DNA of 7,306 nucleotides from a bacterium HR32 (GTDB lineage: Bacteria > Sysuimicrobiota > Sysuimicrobiia > Sysuimicrobiales > Sysuimicrobiaceae). Below the pieces are notes generated by a model, which worked only from the letters and a program-made list of their open reading frames with translations, ran no database searches and was not told the origin of the DNA. A program made the position numbers and the translations under genes. The stretch's first letter is position 1. Every line of letters begins with the position of its first letter. Of the stretch, positions 1 to 7,305 are shown one piece after another. The stretch is taken from assembly GCA_002898935.1 (NCBI GenBank), contig BEII01000079.1, positions 1 through 7,306 of the forward strand. The letters run 5' to 3'.

Positions 1-1835
<1,835 letters not shown>

Positions 1836-1866
1836 CCCGCCTCCCGGTCGCGCTCCACCCATTATA
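1836..1866 (-). promoter_or_regulatory. Candidate secA promoter (-10 box) and ribosome-binding site
   Basis: In the 60-bp gap between the DUF3048 stop and secA, the minus strand reads a perfect TATAAT at 1866-1861, an AT-rich island in very GC-rich DNA. Transcription would start near 1854, giving a leader of about 19 nt that contains the GGGAGG ribosome-binding site at 1845-1840. I see no good -35 box at 16-18 nt spacing, so the promoter may be weak, activator-dependent or recognised mainly by its -10. It would let secA be expressed apart from the upstream operon. Confidence 0.55.
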
Positions 1867-1895
1867 ACCAGGCGGGCTCTCCCCACCTTCCCAGG

Positions 1896-2897
1896 TCAGT
1901 GGAAGGCCACAAGGAGGTCGTCGGGCACCACGCTCACCCACACTGGGCCGGGCAGCAGGAGCCCCTGTCCGGAGGCGTCCACGAACACCGTGGGGGAGGT
2001 GTCTGTGGCCTTGCGCCACGTCACCGGCACCACGCGGCCTCCGACGAAGGCCAGGCCGCGGCCGTTCCCGACCAAGGCCACCTCGGACACGTCCACGCGG
2101 CCAGCGTGCCACCCCCGCCAACGGGCGAACTGCACCACCACGCTCCCGGCGCGGAGTGGCAGACCTGTGGTCTCGTCCCGTTGGAGCTGGCCTGCCACCA
2201 CCCGCTCGTACGCTTCGCCGCGGTAGACGAACCGGACCCGGAATCCGACCGGGTAGGGGACCTCCACCTCGGAGGCGGGGCGGCCTTCGGGCAGTGTGTA
2301 CGCCAGGCGCTCGACAGGTGGCCGTGAGGCGGGGGTGTGCAGTCCCTTGCGTACCACGAGCTCCCGCAGCCTCGGGACCGATGCGTACAGGTTGTGGGGC
2401 ATGCGCCGCCGGCGGTCCCGCCAGAACGCCTGGGGGTTGGAGAACTCGTTCACCGTGGGCGCGTGGTGGCTACGGATGTACCGGTAGGCGGGCTCGCTGG
2501 CCCCCGCGTGCGCCACCACCGCTCCCAGCTCCGCCGCCACCTGCAAAAACGCCGGCCGCACGCTGCGGACCGGTCCGACGCGGTCGGGGGCCCCGTCCGC
2601 GAATACCGCCATGAGGCGGGGGAACCTTGCCTCGATCGGCACCTCGTACACCAGGCACGCGGCACCGAGCCCGCTCTGGGGCCGGGCGCGCGGGTCGTGG
2701 TCCACCATCACGGCCACCAGGTGTCCTGCAGCCAGCGGGCACGCGGTGCCGAGGCTGGCGGAGAACGCGACCCCCGGCCGGACGGCCTCCAGCAGCCGCG
2801 GAGCGGCGAGCTCCACCCGGGGGAGGCCCCGCAGGTCCGGGCCGCGGGCGCAGCCCACCAGCACCGCGGCCACGAGGGCGGCGGAGCGGCCCCTCAC
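1896..2897 (-). CDS. DUF3048 (YerB-family) lipoprotein
   Basis: This is a 333-residue protein of the DUF3048/YerB family. Family members are cell-surface lipoproteins of Gram-positive-type bacteria with no established biochemical role. The GTG start at 2897-2895 overlaps the hpf stop codon (GTGA), and a GAGGTGG ribosome-binding site lies 7 nt upstream inside the hpf end. From this start the protein has a short signal peptide and the lipobox L13-V-G-C16. The N-terminal domain carries AVMVDHDPRARPQSGL (62-77), VYEVPIEA and GPVRSVRPAF (108-117), all typical of DUF3048. RRMPHNLYAS follows at about 164-173. The C-terminal domain has GNGRGLAFVGGRVVPVTW and a proline-rich end (277-325), also typical. 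The reading frame extends 19 codons further upstream to 2954, but that would bury the signal peptide. It is probably translationally coupled to hpf and anchored outside the membrane. Confidence 0.9.
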   Translation of the reverse strand: MRGRSAALVAAVLVGCARGPDLRGLPRVELAAPRLLEAVRPGVAFSASLGTACPLAAGHLVAVMVDHDPRARPQSGLGAACLVYEVPIEARFPRLMAVFADGAPDRVGPVRSVRPAFLQVAAELGAVVAHAGASEPAYRYIRSHHAPTVNEFSNPQAFWRDRRRRMPHNLYASVPRLRELVVRKGLHTPASRPPVERLAYTLPEGRPASEVEVPYPVGFRVRFVYRGEAYERVVAGQLQRDETTGLPLRAGSVVVQFARWRGWHAGRVDVSEVALVGNGRGLAFVGGRVVPVTWRKATDTSPTVFVDASGQGLLLPGPVWVSVVPDDLLVAFH

Positions 2898-3454
2898 GGG
2901 GAGTCCACCTCGATGACGCCGTAGTCCCCGTCCCGCCGGCGGTACAGCACGCAAACCCGGTTGGTCTCTGCGTCCCGATACACGAAGAAGCTGTGGCCCA
3001 GCAGCTCCATCTGCAGGGCCGCTTCCTCCTCCGTCATGGGCTTGGTGGCAAACCGCTTGCGCCGCACCACCCGCGGGCCCTCCGGTTCCTCCTCCTCCTG
3101 GGCCAAGGCTCGGGCCCGCTCCGCGCTACGCTGCCGGCGCTCATCCAGCCGCCGCTTCTCAATGACACGGCTGCGGTACTTGGCGATCTGCCGCTCCAGC
3201 TTGTCTACGATTCGGTCCACGCTGCCGTAGGGGTCCGTGGTCGCCTCCTCTCCCCGCAGCACGAGGCCGTCGCCCCACACGGTCACCTCCACCACCCGCG
3301 CGCGGCCCACCGGACGGCGGCGTTCCGCCCGCACCACCACCTTGGCCTCCTGCAGGTGCTGGAAGTGGCGCGCCAGCCGTCCCAGCTTCTGCGCCACGTA
3401 GTCCCGCAGGCCCTGGGACACCTCCACGTTCACGCCGGTCACCACCACGTTCAC
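2894..3454 (-). CDS. hpf: Ribosome hibernation-promoting factor, long form
   Basis: Long-form HPF binds the small subunit at the mRNA/tRNA channel and joins two 70S ribosomes into inactive 100S dimers in starved or resting cells. The 186-residue length fits the long form. Residues 1 to about 97 are the S30AE/RaiA-like domain (MNVVVTGVNVEVSQGLRDYV at the start). Residues about 98-130 form a charged linker rich in Arg and Glu. Residues about 130-184 match the dimerisation domain, with KPMTEEEAALQMELLGHSFF followed by VYRDAETNRVCVLYRR and DGDYGVIE. The start is a GTG, 6 nt after a GGGAGG ribosome-binding site and 13 nt after the stop of the permease gene. The stop overlaps the start of the DUF3048 gene. 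In many Gram-positive bacteria hpf lies just before secA; here one lipoprotein gene sits between them. Being downstream of an amino-acid transporter, it may share that operon's promoter. Confidence 0.95.
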   Translation of the reverse strand: MNVVVTGVNVEVSQGLRDYVAQKLGRLARHFQHLQEAKVVVRAERRRPVGRARVVEVTVWGDGLVLRGEEATTDPYGSVDRIVDKLERQIAKYRSRVIEKRRLDERRQRSAERARALAQEEEEPEGPRVVRRKRFATKPMTEEEAALQMELLGHSFFVYRDAETNRVCVLYRRRDGDYGVIEVDSP

Positions 3455-3467
3455 CGCTCGCCTCCCC

Positions 3468-4247
3468 TCACCCGCCGGCGCGGGCCAGTCGCTCGAGTAC
3501 CCGCACGCCCGCAGACCCGAGCAGGGTCATGCACAGGTACAGCAGGGCCACCGCGTTGTACGTCTCGAACGCCCGGAAGGTCCGGGCCACGTTCAGGTTG
3601 CCGGAGTACGTGAGCTCCGTCACGGAGATCACGGAGGCCAGGGACGAATCCTTGAGCAGGGCCACGAAGTCGTTCCCCATAGGGGGAAGCACGATGCGGA
3701 CGGCCTGCGGCAGCACCACGTACCGCAGGGCCTGGGTGCGGGACATGCCCAGGGACAGCGCCGCCTCCACCTGGCCCCGCGGGATGGCCTCGATCCCCGC
3801 CCGGTACACCTCTGCCAGGTACGCCCCGTACCCGATCCCCAGTCCCAGCACTGCCCGCACCACGTTGTCCCGCCACCAGCGGACTCCCGTGAAGTCCGCG
3901 AGCCACGGCGTGATCACGAAGGCGATGTACAGGAGCAGGACCAACAGCGGCACCCCGCGCACCACCTCCACGTACAGGGTGGCCACGGAACGCAGGACCG
4001 CGGAGCGGGAGAGCCGCGCCAGGGCCGCCACGAGCCCCACCACCAAGGCCAGGCCGAAGGAGGCCACGGTGAGCAGGAGGGTCACCACCACCCCGCCCGC
4101 CAGGAACTGCAGGGTCTCCCGGTACACCTCGGACCCGGCCAGGCGCGCCGCGGCCAGCAGCAGGAGGCCTGCCAGCACGAGGGCCCACCACGGCACCCGG
4201 TCCAGGGGGACGGGGACAGCGCGCCCGTTGGCGGGGCCGCGGGCCAC
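3468..4247 (-). CDS. Polar amino-acid ABC transporter permease (GlnP/HisM-type)
   Basis: Inner-membrane permease of an amino-acid ABC importer of the His/Glu/Gln/Arg/opine group; 259 residues, a normal length. Hydrophobic segments lie at about 20-37, 47-77, 87-114, 131-148, 200-212 and 231-246. The EAA loop that docks the ATPase is clear: E161-A-A, then G167, and LPQA at 179-182 (EAALSLGMSR then TQALRYVVLPQA). NDFVALLKDSSLASVIS just after it is typical of this group. The assigned start is a GTG at 4247-4245, 13 nt after the stop of the binding-protein gene, without an obvious ribosome-binding site. Translation may rely on coupling, or the true start may be a little further in; the first 18 residues are not conserved-looking. 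The partner solute-binding protein is directly upstream, but no ATPase gene follows; hpf does. The substrate cannot be fixed from the sequence. Confidence 0.9.
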   Translation of the reverse strand: MARGPANGRAVPVPLDRVPWWALVLAGLLLLAAARLAGSEVYRETLQFLAGGVVVTLLLTVASFGLALVVGLVAALARLSRSAVLRSVATLYVEVVRGVPLLVLLLYIAFVITPWLADFTGVRWWRDNVVRAVLGLGIGYGAYLAEVYRAGIEAIPRGQVEAALSLGMSRTQALRYVVLPQAVRIVLPPMGNDFVALLKDSSLASVISVTELTYSGNLNVARTFRAFETYNAVALLYLCMTLLGSAGVRVLERLARAGG

Positions 4248-4260
4248 GGCGTTCAGCCGG

Positions 4261-5088
4261 CTACTTCGGCTTCCACTCCTCGAACCACTTGCGGTACAGG
4301 CGGTCCAGGGTCCCGTCCTGCTTCAGCGCCCGCAGGGCCGCGTTGAACGCGTCCCGCAGCTCGGTGTTGCCCTCCCGGACCACGATCCCGAGCTGCTCCC
4401 TGGTGAGCCGCTCGCCCACGGTCTTCAGCCGGCCTGGGTTCTGGGCGATGAAGCCCTGTCCGGCCACGCTGTCGATGATCACCGCGTCCACGTCGCGGTT
4501 CAGCAGCGCGGCCACCGCCAGGTCGAAGGTCCGGTAGCGCCGGACTTCACGGATCTGCCGCTCCCGCTGCATGCGGGTGGCCAGCTCGTCGTTGGTGGTC
4601 CCCAGCTGGACGGCCACCGTCTTGTCTGCCAGGTCCTGCGCGCCCTGGATGCGCGTTTCGTCCGCCCGCACGAGGATCACCTGCCCCACCTCGATGTACG
4701 GCTCCGTGAAGTCCACCCGCTGCTCCCGCTCGGGGGTGATGGTGATGCCGGAGATGGCCACGTCGTAGTCCCCCTGTTGTACGCCCGGCAGGATGCCCTC
4801 CCACGCCACGCTGCGGATCTCCGGCCGGCAGTTGGCGAGCCTGCAGATCTCGCGGATCAGGTCGATGTCGTAGCCGATGAGGTTCTTCTGTTCGTCCAGC
4901 ATCTCGAAGGGCGGGTAGGTGGCGTCCGTCGCCACCCGCAGGGTCCGCCCGCCGAGGTCTGGCACCCCCGCTGCCGCCGGCGACGCGGCTGGAGTTGCCT
5001 GCGTGCCGGCGCGGGGGGCGCACCCGGCCAGGGCGAGGAGCATCAACCCGAGAACCCCCCACCACGCCGCGCTGCGCCGTCTAGACAT
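4261..5088 (-). CDS. Amino-acid-binding lipoprotein of an ABC importer (SBP family 3)
   Basis: Extracytoplasmic solute-binding protein that delivers a polar amino acid to the permease encoded next; 275 residues. It begins with MSRRRS and a hydrophobic stretch ending in the lipobox L20-A-G-C23, so it should be lipid-anchored. An Ala/Pro-rich tether covers about 24-45. The family 3 core follows: LRVATDATYPPFEML (50-64), GYDIDLIREI (72-81), the ISGITITPEREQRVDFTEPY stretch (112-131) with Arg121 in the place of the carboxylate-binding Arg of HisJ, GTTND (163-167) and IIDS (204-207) with Asp206 in the place of HisJ Asp161. Asp55 and Tyr58 match the basic-amino-acid pocket of HisJ/LAO, but this alone does not settle the substrate. 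Cys82 and Cys87 may form a disulphide. The ATG is 7 nt after GGAGGG. It is the first gene of the leftward operon. Confidence 0.92.
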   Translation of the reverse strand: MSRRRSAAWWGVLGLMLLALAGCAPRAGTQATPAASPAAAGVPDLGGRTLRVATDATYPPFEMLDEQKNLIGYDIDLIREICRLANCRPEIRSVAWEGILPGVQQGDYDVAISGITITPEREQRVDFTEPYIEVGQVILVRADETRIQGAQDLADKTVAVQLGTTNDELATRMQRERQIREVRRYRTFDLAVAALLNRDVDAVIIDSVAGQGFIAQNPGRLKTVGERLTREQLGIVVREGNTELRDAFNAALRALKQDGTLDRLYRKWFEEWKPK

Positions 5089-5175
5089 CCCGGTTCCCTC
5101 CCTGTGCGGAGTCCTCCGCCGCGTTGTTTCGGGTCCGGCCCGCCAAGCTCCTGCCCGCCGTTCTAGAATTCCCCC
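5089..5175. promoter_or_regulatory. Divergent intergenic region between the binding-protein and DUF402 genes
   Basis: These 87 bp must hold the promoters for both directions. On the plus strand TAGAAT at 5164-5169 differs from the -10 consensus at one base and ends 6 nt before the DUF402 GTG, so transcription would begin at or next to that start codon. On the minus strand GGAGGG (5101-5096) is the ribosome-binding site of the binding-protein gene. I find no convincing -10 for the leftward operon. Two inverted repeats are visible: GCGGAG-TC-CTCCGC at 5106-5119 and TTCTAGAA at 5161-5168. Either could be an operator, but both are short. Confidence 0.5.
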
Positions 5176-5176
5176 G
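5164..5176 (+). promoter_or_regulatory. Candidate leaderless promoter of the DUF402 gene
   Basis: TAGAAT at 5164-5169 would place position +1 at about 5176, which is the G of the GTG start codon. No purine-rich ribosome-binding site lies between. A -35 box at the expected place (about 5141-5146, CGCCAA) is not recognisable. The same TAGAAT hexamer stands upstream of the secreted-protein gene at 6704-6709. Confidence 0.5.
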
Positions 5177-5721
5177 TGGGGGTCCTGCGCGGGACTTGGG
5201 CCTGTGCCGGGCAGCTACCGGAGGTGGTGGAGGTCAAGCGCCGCCCCCGGGGCGGGTGCGCGCAGTTCGCGTGCCGGCTGCTGGAGCGCTGGCCCGCGGG
5301 CGTGGCCCTCTTCTACGTGGTCGGCGAGGCGCGGTCGGTGGCGGACGTGCACCTGGAGCCCGGCGTCGCCACCTTCGCGTACTACTGGCGGGCCCGCTGG
5401 TACAACGTGTACCACTGGGTAACGCCGGAGGGCCGCACCCTGGCTTACTACGTCAACGTGGCCACCCCTGCCCGCCTGCGCCAGGGCACGGTGGAGTGGA
5501 CCGACCTGGGAGCCGACGTCCTCGTGCGGCCGGAGGCTGGCCCGGAGATCCTGGACGCGCGGGAGCTGCAGGCGCTACCCACTCCGCTACAAGCCCCGGC
5601 GCGCCGCTCCCTCGAGCACGTGCTCCGCGCCTGGCGCCGTATCGTCCAGGAAGCAGAGGCCCGCACCCGGCGCCTGTACAGGCAGGTCACGGGAGGAGGC
5701 CACCCAGGGCCTCAGGGTTGA
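5176..5721 (+). CDS. DUF402 (FomD/nucleotide-phosphatase-like) protein
   Basis: A 181-residue protein of the DUF402 family. Characterised members hydrolyse nucleoside di- or triphosphates or CMP-linked intermediates with a divalent metal (FomD, S. aureus Ntdp). The family pattern is clear: VVEVKRRP near the N-terminus (17-24), a central strand region with ARWYNVYHWV (73-82), LAYYVNVATPARL (89-101), then W-T-D110-L-G-A-D114-V-L-V and EILDARELQAL (124-134). The usual DLDLD metal motif reads DLGAD, keeping the outer aspartates and losing the middle one. The C-terminal part, about 140-170, looks like an Arg-rich helix. The start is a GTG with no ribosome-binding site; a TAGAAT box ends 6 nt upstream, suggesting a leaderless mRNA. 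The 3' end overlaps the convergent reductase gene by 35 bp. Activity on nucleotides is inferred from the family and not certain here. Confidence 0.82.
   Translation: MGVLRGTWACAGQLPEVVEVKRRPRGGCAQFACRLLERWPAGVALFYVVGEARSVADVHLEPGVATFAYYWRARWYNVYHWVTPEGRTLAYYVNVATPARLRQGTVEWTDLGADVLVRPEAGPEILDARELQALPTPLQAPARRSLEHVLRAWRRIVQEAEARTRRLYRQVTGGGHPGPQG
5687..5721. other. Tail-to-tail overlap of the DUF402 and reductase genes
   Basis: The last 35 bp of the DUF402 gene, including its TGA at 5719-5721, are also the last codons of the reductase gene, whose TGA is at 5689-5687. There is no room for a separate intrinsic terminator between the genes, and no hairpin followed by a T-run is visible on either strand, so the transcripts probably overlap as antisense at their 3' ends. 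Confidence 0.85.
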
Positions 5722-6679
5722 CGGGGTTGGGCGGGCGGCGGCCGGACAGCACCGCCAGGCAGTTCTCCGCGGCCATCTCGGCCATGCGGGCCCGGGTGGT
5801 GAAGCTGGCGCTGCCGATGTGCGGGGCGAGCACCACGTTGTCCAGGGAGAGCAGCGGGGAGTCCGGCGGGAGGGGCTCCTGCTCAAACACGTCCAACCCC
5901 GCGGCCCAGATCCACCGCTCCCGCAGGGCCTCCACCAGGGCCTGCTCGTCAACCACAGCGCCCCGCGCGGTGTTCACCAGGACCGCGGTGGGCTTCATGC
6001 GCCGCAGCCGCTCGCGGCCGATCAGGTGCCGGGTCTCTTGCGTGAGAGGGGTGTGGAGGGTGACGAAATCCGCCTCCGCGAGCAGGTCGTCCAGCGCCCG
6101 CCACTCCGCCCCCAGCTCCCGTTCCACCTCCTCGCAGCGGGTGCGGCTCGTGTACAGCACCCGCATGCGGAAGCCTCCGGCCCGGCGCGCCACCGCGCGG
6201 CCGATGCGGCCCATACCCACCACCCCGAGGGTGCGGCCGTACACGTCCTGTCCGAGCAACAGCTCGAGCCCCCACGCCTTCCATCGGCCGGCCCGGGTGA
6301 ATCGGTCCGCCTCAGCCACGCGGCGTGCGGCGGCCAGCAGCAGCGCCCACGCCAGGTCTGCGGTGGTCTCCGTCAGCACGTCGGGGGTGTTGGTCACCAC
6401 CACCCCACGCCGGGTGGCCGCGGCCACGTCCACGTTGTCGTAGCCCACGGCCACGTTGCTCACCACCCGCAGCCTGGGCGCAGCCGCAAGGAGTGTCTCG
6501 TCCACCCGTTCCGTCACCAGGGTGACCAGCCCCTCTGCCTCCCGGACCGCCTCGAGCAGTACCTCCCGGGGCGGAGGGATCTCCGGGTCCGGCCACACGT
6601 GCACCGCGCAACGCTCGCGCAGCAGGTCGAGGGCCCGGCCGGGGAGCGGCCGGCACACGTACACGGCAGGCTGCCTCAC
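5687..6679 (-). CDS. gyaR: Glyoxylate/hydroxypyruvate reductase (D-2-hydroxyacid dehydrogenase)
   Basis: A 330-residue D-isomer 2-hydroxyacid dehydrogenase, closest by motif memory to archaeal and bacterial GyaR/GhrB. Such enzymes reduce glyoxylate to glycolate or hydroxypyruvate to D-glycerate in the cytosol. Visible motifs are SNVAVGYDNVDV (74-85), NTPDVLTETTADLAWALLL (97-115), the nucleotide-binding GMGRIG (155-160), and the catalytic set Arg239 (NTARG), Glu268 (FEQEP) and His287 (APHIGS). The end of the second Rossmann strand reads TSRTR (177-181) with no acidic residue, which suggests NADPH preference over NADH. Length is normal. The GTG start at 6679-6677 lies 10 nt after AGGAGG, a slightly long spacing. 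The gene is monocistronic as far as seen: divergent from the secreted-protein gene and overlapping the DUF402 gene tail-to-tail. The exact substrate among glyoxylate, hydroxypyruvate and related acids is not determined by the sequence. Confidence 0.93.
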   Translation of the reverse strand: MRQPAVYVCRPLPGRALDLLRERCAVHVWPDPEIPPPREVLLEAVREAEGLVTLVTERVDETLLAAAPRLRVVSNVAVGYDNVDVAAATRRGVVVTNTPDVLTETTADLAWALLLAAARRVAEADRFTRAGRWKAWGLELLLGQDVYGRTLGVVGMGRIGRAVARRAGGFRMRVLYTSRTRCEEVERELGAEWRALDDLLAEADFVTLHTPLTQETRHLIGRERLRRMKPTAVLVNTARGAVVDEQALVEALRERWIWAAGLDVFEQEPLPPDSPLLSLDNVVLAPHIGSASFTTRARMAEMAAENCLAVLSGRRPPNPVNPEALGGLLP

Positions 6680-6729
6680 CGAACCGCCGCCTCCTGGAGT
6701 CCGTAGAATACGACCGAAGGAGGTGTTGG
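6680..6729. promoter_or_regulatory. Divergent promoter region between reductase and secreted-protein genes
   Basis: This 50-bp gap carries signals for both directions. On the plus strand TAGAAT at 6704-6709 is a near-consensus -10, and AAGGAGGT at 6717-6724 is a full-strength ribosome-binding site 5 nt before the ATG at 6730. On the minus strand TATTCT (6710-6705) could act as -10, and AGGAGG (6695-6690) is the ribosome-binding site for the reductase. The two -10 candidates occupy the same bases, so the two promoters may compete for polymerase. No clear -35 box is visible on either strand. Confidence 0.5.
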
Positions 6730-7305
6730 ATGCGCGGCTTCCGGCTCCCTGCCCGTGCCGTGTTCCTGCTGGTTGTCCTCGCCCTCGCCACCGCCGTGCA
6801 CGGGGGGGAGGTGGAGCCGCCCCGGAGCGGGTCCCAGGACGTGCCGGTGGTAGCCGGGCAGCGCGTTGGGTCCATCACCCTCCGCATGCGGGCCGCGGAG
6901 ATGGTGGCCGTGCTGGGCCGGCCAGAGCGCGTGGACCGCTACCCGGAGCGGAACATCCTGTCGTACGACTGGAAGTCCGACGGGTATCTCGTGTCCTTCG
7001 AGCTGGACAGCGGGCGGGTCCGGGTGGTGGGGGTCTACGGCACCCTCTCTCGCTTCGTCACCGACCGCGGGATCCGCCTCATGATGCCCTTGGACCGCGC
7101 CCTGCGGGCCTACGGGACCGGGGGCGGTTACGCGCGGGTGGACTGCCGGCAGGACAAGATCACCCTGGTCCGCTACCACGACCTGGGGCTGCAGTTCGCC
7201 GCCGCCTACGACCCGGGCCAGCCCATCCACGGGCGGATCTTCAACATGGGGGTTTTCCGCCCCGGTGCCCTGCGCGGGGAAGGCAACCCGTGCGTCACCC
7301 GCTGA
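6730..7305 (+). CDS. Exported protein of unknown function with two related modules
   Basis: I do not recognise a named family for this 191-residue protein. It starts with an ATG behind a perfect AAGGAGGT. The N-terminus is a typical signal peptide: MRGFRLPAR, a hydrophobic core at 10-21, and an A-T-A site at 20-22 suggesting cleavage near 22-25. There is no lipobox, so it should be released or held by other means. The mature part seems to contain two similar halves, about 44-104 and 111-175. Each begins with a short strand and a helix (GSITLRMRAAEMVAVLGRP; RGIRLMMPLDRALRAYG), followed by strands containing SYDW...YLVSFELD and VRYHDLGLQFAAAYD. The pattern resembles the small BamE/SmpA-like fold that often occurs in exported proteins, but this is only a fold-level guess. 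Cys139 and Cys188 could pair after export. The stop lies at the window end; its partners downstream are unseen. Confidence 0.75.
   Translation: MRGFRLPARAVFLLVVLALATAVHGGEVEPPRSGSQDVPVVAGQRVGSITLRMRAAEMVAVLGRPERVDRYPERNILSYDWKSDGYLVSFELDSGRVRVVGVYGTLSRFVTDRGIRLMMPLDRALRAYGTGGGYARVDCRQDKITLVRYHDLGLQFAAAYDPGQPIHGRIFNMGVFRPGALRGEGNPCVTR

Noticed and set aside
2898..2954. Upstream extension of the DUF3048 gene by 19 codons
   Set aside because: It would put 19 Arg-rich residues before the signal peptide and overlap hpf by 61 bp; the GTG at 2897 has a ribosome-binding site and gives a proper lipoprotein signal.
2627..3613. Open frame of 328 codons on the plus strand
   Set aside because: Antisense to hpf and its neighbours; Pro/Arg/His-rich product without motifs.
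5118..5146. Possible minus-strand promoter with TTGGCG as -35
   Set aside because: At 17 nt spacing the -10 position reads CGCGGC, which does not resemble a -10 box.
3529..5166. Open frame of 545 codons on the plus strand
   Set aside because: Antisense to the permease and binding-protein genes; Arg/Ser/Thr-rich first half and no domain.
5224..5229. Alternative GTG starts inside the DUF402 gene
   Set aside because: The GGAGG sequence there abuts the GTG with no usable spacing, and the near-consensus -10 fits the upstream GTG at 5176.
5124..6443. Open frame of 439 codons on the plus strand
   Set aside because: Shifted frame over the DUF402 gene and antisense to the reductase; composition is low complexity.
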